Assembly: GCA_040877285.1 (NCBI GenBank) | Contig: JBBDNZ010000058.1 | Location: forward strand, 1-5,987 | Source: CANKHA01 sp040877285 | Lineage (GTDB): Bacteria; Pseudomonadota; Alphaproteobacteria; Rhizobiales; Xanthobacteraceae | Direction: 5' to 3' | DNA: 5,987 bases | Shown: one piece after another, positions 1 through 4,265 of the stretch | How the letters are laid out: every line of letters begins with the position of its first letter | How positions within the stretch are numbered: the first letter of the stretch is position 1 | Position numbers and translations under genes: made by a program | Notes under the pieces: model-generated | The model's input: the letters and a program-made list of their open reading frames with translations, nothing else | What the model was told of the DNA's origin: nothing | Database searches by the model: none

Positions 1-1
1 C

Positions 2-151
2 GTCACGGCGGCCTGCGCGGCGATCTTCTTCTGGGCGCGCGTGGCGCATCCCATCGCCGCGGTGGCGCACATCTGGGGCACGCGCACGGCCGCCTTCGCG
101 GTCGGCTGGGGCGCGGCGATCGTTTATCTGTTTGTCGTCCTGACCGCCTAA
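2..151 (+). CDS. C-terminal fragment of a small integral membrane protein, probably MAPEG family
   Basis: An open frame enters from the left edge and stops at TAA 149-151, giving the last 49 residues of a protein whose start lies outside the window. The fragment is mostly hydrophobic, with one segment around residues 1-12 and another around 30-48. Between them sits a polar Arg/His stretch with WARVAHP near residues 11-17 and WGTRTAAF near 25-32. An Arg-x-x-His motif followed by a loop, an Arg and a final transmembrane helix is the usual end of MAPEG-family proteins, which are membrane-associated four-helix proteins related to glutathione and eicosanoid enzymes. Bacterial members are mostly of unknown substrate. 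The membrane location is well supported; the family call rests on this short pattern only. It could be another small inner-membrane protein. Confidence 0.55.
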   Translation, partial: VTAACAAIFFWARVAHPIAAVAHIWGTRTAAFAVGWGAAIVYLFVVLTA

Positions 152-180
152 ACGGAGCAACGGCGCGGCGCGGCGCGATT

Positions 181-201
181 CGCCGGCATTCCCCGCCGGC
201 G
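181..201 (+). terminator. GC-rich hairpin after the MAPEG-like gene
   Basis: CGCCGGC (181-187) and GCCGGCG (195-201) form a perfect 7-bp stem with a 7-nt loop, 29 nt after the stop of the membrane-protein fragment. No T-run follows directly; an A/T-rich palindrome begins six bases later. It could help end transcription or be a by-product of high GC. The rest of the 152-353 gap shows nothing I recognise. Confidence 0.3.
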
Positions 202-206
202 GCGGC

Positions 207-222
207 AAAAATCCGGATTTTT
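207..222. repeat. 16-bp perfect A/T-flanked palindrome
   Basis: AAAAATCC (207-214) followed at once by GGATTTTT (215-222) is a perfect two-fold symmetric site in otherwise GC-rich DNA. As RNA it would form only a weak A-U stem with a CCGG loop. Its symmetry fits a protein-binding site equally well. No function is demonstrated. Confidence 0.4.
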
Positions 223-353
223 CCACAGCGTGGCCGAAAACGGTGGATAGCGCGGCGTTCCGGCTTGCCGCTGCGCACTTTCGGCGTGCCGGACTCGCCG
301 CTCCGCGCTAGGCCGTCGCCGGCGCCTGCCATCCTCCGGCACAGGGGACGACG

Positions 354-740
354 ATGCATGCGGGACCGCTGGTCGGAGTCTCGCTCCTTGTTTCCGTGGC
401 GTTCGAAGCCTCCCAGCCGCCGCCGGGAGAGACTGTCGCGCGCCTGCAGATGTCGGCGCGGCAGAAAGAAGCGGTAATCCAGCCGCTGATGCATTTCGCG
501 ATCGACTACATCGCGCGCGCCGTCGCCGCCCATCCGGAATTCGACGCCGCGCTGCCGGCCGAAGACATCAACGTGCTGATCGCCGTGACGATGGGTTCCT
601 GTATCGCGCCGATGCGCGTCATGATCGACGCCCACAACCGTCTCTACGGCGAAGGCACCGGGGAAGCCTTCTTTCGGGGACCCTATCTCGACGGCCTGCC
701 GGCCGCGGTGGCGCGGCAGATCAAGGGCAATTTCCGCTAG
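354..740 (+). CDS. Hypothetical protein, possibly exported (128 aa)
   Basis: I do not recognise this protein. The ATG at 354 has a purine-rich AGGGGA at 343-348 with five bases between, a reasonable ribosome binding site. The first 20 residues are hydrophobic (LVGVSLLVSVAF) and end in FEAS-QPPP, which could be a signal peptide cleaved near residue 20. However, no Lys or Arg precedes the hydrophobic core, so export is uncertain. The rest is soluble and mixed helical, with one cysteine (Cys83) and a hydrophobic patch near residues 72-89 (INVLIAVTMGSCIAPMRV). It ends at TAG 738-740. It lies on the same strand as the MAPEG-like fragment and the DUF4282 gene, but gaps of about 200 and 100 bases make an operon uncertain. 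Codon use looks like a real GC-rich gene, with third positions mostly G or C. Confidence 0.6.
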   Translation: MHAGPLVGVSLLVSVAFEASQPPPGETVARLQMSARQKEAVIQPLMHFAIDYIARAVAAHPEFDAALPAEDINVLIAVTMGSCIAPMRVMIDAHNRLYGEGTGEAFFRGPYLDGLPAAVARQIKGNFR

Positions 741-762
741 CGGCGGCCGCCGCGGCGCCGCT
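739..762 (+). terminator. GC-rich hairpin at the end of the hypothetical gene
   Basis: AGCGGCG (739-745) pairs with CGCCGCT (756-762), a 7-bp stem with a 10-nt loop that starts inside the stop codon. There is no downstream T-run, so it is at best a weak intrinsic terminator or an RNA-stabilising hairpin. Confidence 0.25.
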
Positions 763-842
763 GATTGACCCGTTCCGGCGCGCGGTGCAGTCTTTGTTGC
801 GCGCGGCGGCGCGGCGGTTCTTTCGCTTGGCAGGAGACGTCC

Positions 843-1133
843 ATGTTCGATTTTGCTGACCTTTTTCAGTGGGAGCGGTTCATCACACCCTCCATCATCA
901 AGGTCTTTTACTGGCTCGTCGTGGCGGTTTCGGTGCTGGCCGGCCTTTCCGGCGTGGGCTCGGGGCTCGCGGTGATGATCGTCAATCCCTTCGTCGGCCT
1001 CATCATGGTGCTGCTCAGCTTGATCGGCGTGGTGATCGGCATCGTCTTCGCGCGCATCGTCACCGAGTTCATCCTCATCGTCTTCCGCATCAGCGAGCAT
1101 CTCGGCGCCATCCGCGCCCGCGGGGAGATGTGA
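843..1133 (+). CDS. DUF4282-like small membrane protein (96 aa)
   Basis: This encodes a 96-residue integral membrane protein. The start is ATG 843: AGGAG at 832-836 sits six bases upstream and the product then begins MFDFADLFQWERFITP, whereas a longer in-frame reading from upstream would add an unconvincing Cys/Arg-rich leader. Hydrophobic segments span about residues 18-37 and 42-70, followed by an amphipathic stretch with RIVTEFILIVFRISEHL (residues 71-87). The soluble N-terminus, two membrane helices and a terminal Arg-x3-Glu-x2-Ile-x2-Phe-Arg helix match the layout of the DUF4282 family, whose function is unknown. It stands apart from the upstream hypothetical gene by about 100 bases and converges on ychF, with a long inverted repeat between the two stop codons. 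Confidence 0.75.
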   Translation: MFDFADLFQWERFITPSIIKVFYWLVVAVSVLAGLSGVGSGLAVMIVNPFVGLIMVLLSLIGVVIGIVFARIVTEFILIVFRISEHLGAIRARGEM

Positions 1134-1147
1134 AGTCGACATCGTCC

Positions 1148-1188
1148 GTCATTCCGGGACGCGAGCACGCGAGCGGCCCCGGAATGAC
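1148..1188. repeat. 11-bp inverted repeat between convergent genes (dispersed-repeat type)
   Basis: GTCATTCCGGG (1148-1158) and CCCGGAATGAC (1178-1188) are perfect inverse copies around a 19-nt centre rich in GCGAGC. The element fills most of the 70-nt gap between the DUF4282 stop and the ychF stop, so a transcript from either side would fold it. The arms resemble the GTCATTCCGGG-type intergenic repeats common in alphaproteobacterial genomes. It may serve as a bidirectional end or protect 3' ends of mRNA; no T-run is present. Confidence 0.6.
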
Positions 1189-1203
1189 CGTCGCATTGTT
1201 GCG

Positions 1204-2304
1204 CTACGTCGCAAAGCGGAAATGCATCACGTCGCCGTCGGCGACCACGTAATCCTTGCCTTCCAGGCGCAATTTTCCGGCGTCGCGCGCGCCGGCCTCA
1301 CCGCCCAGCGCCACGTAATCGTCGTAGGCGATAGTCTCGGCGCGGATGAAGCCGCGTTCGAAATCGGTGTGGATCGCGCCCGCCGCCTGCGGCGCCCGGG
1401 TGCCGCGCGTCACCGTCCAGGCGCGCGCCTCCTTCGGCCCGGCGGTGAAAAAGGTGACGAGATGCAGCAACTCGTAACCGGCGCGGATCAGGCGGTCGAG
1501 CCCCGCCTCGGTCAGACCGACCGCGGCGAGATAGTCCTCGCGTTCCGCGGGCGAGAGCACGGCGATCTCCGCTTCGATCTTGGCTGAAATCACCACGGCG
1601 CCCTCGCCTTCCTCCTTCGCCCGCGCTTCCACCTGGCGGGAGAATTCGTTTCCTTCCGCCGCCGAGGCCTCGTCCACGTTGCAGACATAGAGCACCGGCT
1701 TCGACGTCAGCAGCCCGAGCATGCGGAAGGCTTTCTCCTCCTCCTCCGCCTTGCGCTCCAACAGCCGCGCCGGCTTGCCCGCGCGCAACAGCGTGAGCGC
1801 GCGATTGACCAGGGAGAGCTGTTCCTTCGCTTCCTTGTCGCTGCCCTTGACCCGCTTTTCCAGCGCATCGACGCGCCGCTCCAGCGAGTCGAGATCGGCC
1901 AGCATCAGCTCGGTCTCGACGGTCTCGATATCGGCGACGGGATCGATCTTGCCTTCCACATGGGTGACGTCGCCGTCCGTAAAGCAGCGCACCACATGGG
2001 CGATGGCGTCCACCTCGCGGATGGTGGCGAGGAACTGGTTGCCCAGCCCCTCGCCCTTCGACGCCCCGCGCACCAGCCCGGCGATGTCCACGAAGGTCAG
2101 CCGCGTCGGGATCACCGCCGCCGATTTCGCCAGCTTCGCCAGCGTGTCGAGCCGCGGGTCGGGCACCGCCACTTCGCCGACGTTGGGCTCGATGGTGCAG
2201 AACGGATAATTCGCCGCCTGCGCCGCCGCGGTCTGCGTCAGCGCATTGAAGAGCGTCGACTTGCCCACGTTCGGCAGGCCGACGATGCCGCATTTGAAAC
2301 CCAT
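1204..2304 (-). CDS. ychF: YchF, ribosome-associated P-loop ATPase of the Obg superfamily
   Basis: YchF is a universally conserved cytosolic TRAFAC-class nucleotidase that binds ribosomes, prefers ATP over GTP, and is linked to oxidative-stress and translation control. The 366-residue product is close to the usual length of about 363. Visible motifs are the Walker A/G1 loop GLPNVGKS (residues 9-16), G3 as DIAGLVRGASKGEGLGN (73-89), a G4-position NVDE (209-212) in place of the GTP-specific NKxD, which is the hallmark of this ATP-preferring subfamily, and SAK (240-242) as G5. A charged helical coiled-coil insert covers about 127-195. The C-terminal TGS domain runs from about 280 to 364. The ATG at 2304 gives the canonical MGFKCGIVGLPNVGKST start, although only a weak ribosome binding site precedes it. 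It is the last gene of the rplY-pth-ychF cluster, 116 bases after pth, with a palindromic repeat in that gap. Confidence 0.98.
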   Translation of the reverse strand: MGFKCGIVGLPNVGKSTLFNALTQTAAAQAANYPFCTIEPNVGEVAVPDPRLDTLAKLAKSAAVIPTRLTFVDIAGLVRGASKGEGLGNQFLATIREVDAIAHVVRCFTDGDVTHVEGKIDPVADIETVETELMLADLDSLERRVDALEKRVKGSDKEAKEQLSLVNRALTLLRAGKPARLLERKAEEEEKAFRMLGLLTSKPVLYVCNVDEASAAEGNEFSRQVEARAKEEGEGAVVISAKIEAEIAVLSPAEREDYLAAVGLTEAGLDRLIRAGYELLHLVTFFTAGPKEARAWTVTRGTRAPQAAGAIHTDFERGFIRAETIAYDDYVALGGEAGARDAGKLRLEGKDYVVADGDVMHFRFAT

Positions 2305-2340
2305 GGGATTAACTCATTCGACGGGAAAGGAAGTTATCCG

Positions 2341-2406
2341 CTCATTCCCGCGCAAGCGGGAATCTAGAAATAGCGGCACCTGGGTCCCCGCTTTCGCAAG
2401 GACGAG
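2341..2406. repeat. Dispersed two-hairpin intergenic repeat between pth and ychF
   Basis: ATTCCCGC (2344-2351), GCAA, GCGGGAAT (2356-2363) form a perfect 8-bp stem with a GNRA-type loop. About 20 bases on, GTCCCCGC-TTTC-GCAAGGAC (2384-2403) is a second palindrome with two mismatches. This paired arrangement (CATTCCCGC..GCGGGAAT, then TGGGTCCCCGC..) is a repeat type seen in many proteobacterial intergenic regions. It is probably transcribed in the pth-ychF mRNA and could affect stability of either message. Confidence 0.65.
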
Positions 2407-2420
2407 CGGATGCATATGCC

Positions 2421-3041
2421 TCACTTATCCTCTGGATCGCTATCGTTTTGCTCCTTGTCGTCGCCAAAGCCTTTCGCCGCCAGCGCCAGATGCACCTTGT
2501 TCTGGAAGGTGGCGTCCTCGCCGCGCGCCAGAAATTCCGCGTTGTCGGCCACCGCTTCGCACACCGCCTCCACCCACTCCCTGTCGCTCTTGGAGAAATC
2601 CGCCAGCACGTGGGAATGCACCAGCTCCTTAATGCCGGGATGGCCGATGCCCAGCCGCACCCGGCGGTAGTCGTTGCCGATATGCGCGCTGATGGAGCGC
2701 AACCCGTTGTGGCCGGCATTGCCGCCGCCGGTCTTCACCCGCATCTTGGCCGGCGGCAGGTCCACTTCGTCCTGCAGCACCACCACGTCGTTGAGCGGAA
2801 TTTTGTAAAAATTCACCGCTTCGGCCACCGCGCGCCCGCTCTCGTTCATGAAGGTTTCGGGCAACAGCAAAAGCACGCGCTGGCCGGCGATGGCGCCTTC
2901 CGCCGCAGCGCCCTGGAAGCGCCGTTTCCACGGGCCGAAGCCGTGTTTGCGCGCGATCGCCTGCGCAACCATGAAGCCGATGTTGTGGCGGTTGCGGACG
3001 TAGCGGCTGCCCGGATTGCCGAGCCCGACGAAGAGCAGCAT
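2421..3041 (-). CDS. pth: Peptidyl-tRNA hydrolase (Pth)
   Basis: Pth cleaves the ester bond of peptidyl-tRNAs that drop off ribosomes, recycling tRNA in the cytosol. The 206-residue product starts MLLFVGLGNPG and carries the full bacterial active-site set: Asn9 and His19 (GNPG and RHNIGF), Asn66 (PETFMNESG), Asp91 (LQDEVDLP) and Asn112 (GGGNAGHNGL). These correspond to E. coli Asn10, His20, Asn68, Asp93 and Asn114. The chain is slightly longer than E. coli Pth (about 194) because of an acidic, probably disordered end (DDKEQNDSDPEDK). I chose the ATG at 3041 because GGAG lies nine bases upstream and the protein then begins as the family does. The in-frame ATG at 3068 would add nine residues and has no ribosome binding site. 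It lies between rplY (197-base gap with repeats) and ychF. Confidence 0.97.
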   Translation of the reverse strand: MLLFVGLGNPGSRYVRNRHNIGFMVAQAIARKHGFGPWKRRFQGAAAEGAIAGQRVLLLLPETFMNESGRAVAEAVNFYKIPLNDVVVLQDEVDLPPAKMRVKTGGGNAGHNGLRSISAHIGNDYRRVRLGIGHPGIKELVHSHVLADFSKSDREWVEAVCEAVADNAEFLARGEDATFQNKVHLALAAKGFGDDKEQNDSDPEDK

Positions 3042-3090
3042 GGCGAAAGACTCCGCCGCCTGCCGCATGACACGGCGGGCGGACGCGCGC

Positions 3091-3123
3091 GATCAGCAAA
3101 AGTGGGTGCCGGTTTTGCGTAAG
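3091..3123. repeat. Diverged inverse copy of the rplY-proximal palindromic repeat
   Basis: GATCAGCAAAAGTGG followed by GTGCCGGTTTTGCGTAAG resembles the reverse complement of the element at 3187-3235 (GATCCGG..AAGTGGAAACCGGTT..TAAGATC). The shared core is GATC-xG, AAGTGG, CCGGTT and TAAG. Just after it, GCAATC (3123-3128) and GATTGC (3140-3145) form a further short inverted repeat. The gap between pth and rplY therefore seems to hold two related elements facing each other. Confidence 0.45.
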
Positions 3124-3186
3124 CAATCAAGCTTGCGCAGATTGCGTACACTTATCTGCTGTTCGCGCGCGCTCACTAATGGGCTT

Positions 3187-3235
3187 GCGCATGATCTTAT
3201 CGGCGAACCGGTTTCCACTTCGCCGGATCATGCGC
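3187..3235. repeat. Hyphomicrobiales-type palindromic repeat after rplY
   Basis: GCGCATGATC (3187-3196) and GATCATGCGC (3226-3235) are perfect 10-bp inverse arms. Inside them CGGCGAA (3201-3207) pairs with TTCGCCG (3219-3225), leaving CCGGTTTCCAC as the loop and an unpaired TTAT (3197-3200). Arms containing GCATGATC around an ACCGGTTTCCAC centre are typical of a dispersed intergenic repeat in Bradyrhizobium-like genomes. It lies three bases beyond the rplY stop, so it could form a strong 3' hairpin on that message. Confidence 0.75.
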
Positions 3236-3238
3236 TGC

Positions 3239-4003
3239 TTACTTCTTCTCGGGCGCGCCGCCCTTCGCAGGCGCGGCGCCGGGAGCGCCCGGAGCACCCG
3301 GAGCGGCGCCGGCAGCCGGAGCCGCGGGCGCAGCGCCCGGTGCGCCGGTGGGAGCCGCGGCGGCGGCGGCGGCGGCCGCTTCGGCGGCGGCGGCGGCGGC
3401 GGCGGCGGCTTCGGCGGCGGCCTTCATTTCTTCCGCGTAGCCCGACGGCGGCACGATGGTGACCAGCGTCGCGGTCGGCGTTTCCAGCACCTGCACGCCC
3501 GGCGGCAGCGAGATCTCGTTGAGGTGGCGCGAATGGTTGATCTCGAGGTCGCTCACGTCCACCTCGATGGCTTCCGGAATGGCGTCGGCCCGGCAGCGCA
3601 CGGCGATGGTGTGCGAGACGATGTTGACCGCGCCGCCGCGCTTGACGCCCGGCGAATTCTCCACGCCCTTCACGTGCACGGCAATGTTGACGCGGATGGT
3701 GGCGCCTTCGCCCAGCCGGAGGAAGTCCACATGGATGGGATGATCCTTCACCGGGTCGAGCTGGAAGTCGCGCGGGATCACGCGGTGCTTTTTGCCGTCG
3801 AGCTCGAGGTCGTAGATGGTGGTGAGGAAGCGCCCGGCGTAGATGCGCTGGCGCAGCTCCGCATGGTCGAGCGAGATGGGGGTGGGCGGCTGGCCGTCGC
3901 CGTAGATCACGCCCGGCACGCGGCCGGCGCGGCGCACGGCCCGGGCGGCCCCCTTGCCGCTTCCCGGACGCGCCGTCGCCTTCAGTTCTCTGACGCTGGT
4001 CAT
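3239..4003 (-). CDS. rplY: 50S ribosomal protein L25, long Ctc/TL5 type
   Basis: L25 binds 5S rRNA in the central protuberance of the large ribosomal subunit. The 254-residue product begins MTSVRELKATARPGSGKGAAR. Its 5S-binding beta-barrel domain (about 1-95) contains GRVPGVIYG (27-35) and KDHPIHVDFLRL (86-97). The second Ctc domain (about 98-190) contains EAIEVDVSDLEINHSRHLNEI (145-165) and ends near LVTIVPP. From about 194 to 254 there is a low-complexity tail: an Ala-rich, Glu-spaced helix-like stretch (194-217), then Ala/Pro/Gly and a final Lys pair. The start is ATG 4001-4003 with AAGGA (complement of 4013-4017) nine bases upstream. It is the first gene of the cluster with pth and ychF. 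A promoter and two-hairpin leader precede it and suggest control by attenuation. The tail is longer than the short Ala-rich ends usual in the family and is coded by a trinucleotide repeat. Confidence 0.96.
   Translation of the reverse strand: MTSVRELKATARPGSGKGAARAVRRAGRVPGVIYGDGQPPTPISLDHAELRQRIYAGRFLTTIYDLELDGKKHRVIPRDFQLDPVKDHPIHVDFLRLGEGATIRVNIAVHVKGVENSPGVKRGGAVNIVSHTIAVRCRADAIPEAIEVDVSDLEINHSRHLNEISLPPGVQVLETPTATLVTIVPPSGYAEEMKAAAEAAAAAAAAAEAAAAAAAAAPTGAPGAAPAAPAAGAAPGAPGAPGAAPAKGGAPEKK
3355..3421. repeat. GGC/CGG trinucleotide tract coding the L25 Ala-rich tail
   Basis: On the plus strand the stretch is runs of CGG triplets broken only by CCGCTT and CTT interruptions. On the coding (minus) strand these are GCC/CGC-type triplets read as blocks of Ala separated by Glu. 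The triplet period keeps frame on gain or loss of units, so tail length may vary between strains. Confidence 0.8.
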
Positions 4004-4025
4004 CGTTTTCGGTCCTTAATTCTGG

Positions 4026-4049
4026 AATAAAAACAGCCGCTTATGCGGC
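4026..4049 (-). terminator. Intrinsic-terminator-like hairpin in the rplY leader (candidate attenuator)
   Basis: Read on the minus strand, GCCGC-ATAA-GCGGC (4049 down to 4036) is a 5-bp all-GC stem with a 4-nt loop. It is followed by TG and then TTTTTATT (down to 4026). A GC stem followed by a U-run is the classic Rho-independent form, though this stem is short. It lies only about 22 bases before the rplY start and downstream of a likely promoter. It could therefore be an attenuator for rplY, or a leftover terminator of a minus-strand gene once located upstream. Confidence 0.5.
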
Positions 4050-4055
4050 CTCTCC

Positions 4056-4091
4056 GGCGCGGCATGCCTCCAGGGGTGTCGGGGCCGCGCC
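4056..4091 (-). promoter_or_regulatory. First hairpin of the rplY leader
   Basis: GGCGCGGC (4056-4063) and GCCGCGCC (4084-4091) are perfect 8-bp inverse arms with a 20-nt loop. The element begins just after the predicted transcription start for rplY, so it would be the 5' end of the mRNA. Its 5' arm contains GCGGCC (minus strand, 4088-4083), which is also complementary to GGCCGC (4050-4045) in the terminator stem. Two mutually exclusive folds are therefore possible. Confidence 0.4.
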
Positions 4092-4100
4092 AGCGAGGGG

Positions 4101-4130
4101 TGTATAGCGGAGGGCGCGGGGGGAGCGCAA
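4101..4130 (-). promoter_or_regulatory. Probable promoter of rplY
   Basis: On the minus strand TTGCGC (4130-4125) and TATACA (4106-4101) are separated by 18 bases. The -10 agrees with TATAAT at four of six positions and the -35 with TTGACA at three, starting TTG as is usual for alphaproteobacterial housekeeping promoters. Transcription would start near 4094, giving a leader of about 90 bases ahead of the rplY ATG. Confidence 0.45.
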
Positions 4131-4208
4131 GGAAGCCGTCCTGCTTAGCGAAATACGACTTCCATTTCACACGCTGGCGGGAAAAACACCGCCGGGGATG
4201 AAATATCG

Positions 4209-4234
4209 TTGACTCTGATGTTCATGGTATGTTC
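4209..4234 (+). promoter_or_regulatory. LexA (SOS) box GTTC-N7-GTTC overlapping a promoter
   Basis: GTTC at 4220-4223, seven bases (ATGGTAT), and GTTC at 4231-4234 match the direct-repeat LexA operator known from alphaproteobacteria. A -35-like TTGACT lies at 4209-4214 and the box falls where the spacer and -10 would be, so bound LexA would block RNA polymerase. The -10 itself is not convincing. The site is just upstream of a translesion polymerase gene, which is the expected kind of target. Spacing and sequence are read directly; LexA binding is inferred. Confidence 0.75.
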
Positions 4235-4265
4235 TTTTAGCTTTCCGCCATGCCAGAGTCAAACC

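Noticed and set aside
764..842. Promoter for the DUF4282 gene from TTGACC at 764-769
   Set aside because: No acceptable -10 at the right distance; the match is too weak to report.
3..1142. 379-aa open frame on the minus strand
   Set aside because: Asp/His/Arg-rich, low-complexity translation antisense to two better-supported plus-strand genes with ribosome binding sites; typical of GC-rich shadow frames.
1298..2293. 331-aa minus-strand frame inside ychF
   Set aside because: Arg/Gly/Ala-rich out-of-frame reading of the certain ychF gene.
3042..3068. Nine-residue N-terminal extension of Pth (start at 3068)
   Set aside because: No ribosome binding site before 3068, while ATG 3041 has GGAG upstream and gives the canonical MLLFVGLGNPG start.
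3355..3421. CRISPR or tandem non-coding repeat
   Set aside because: The unit is a triplet in frame with rplY and translates to Ala/Glu; there are no spacers.
3179..4030. 283-aa plus-strand frame opposite rplY
   Set aside because: Antisense shadow of rplY; its Gly-rich run is only the reverse reading of the Ala-coding triplet tract.
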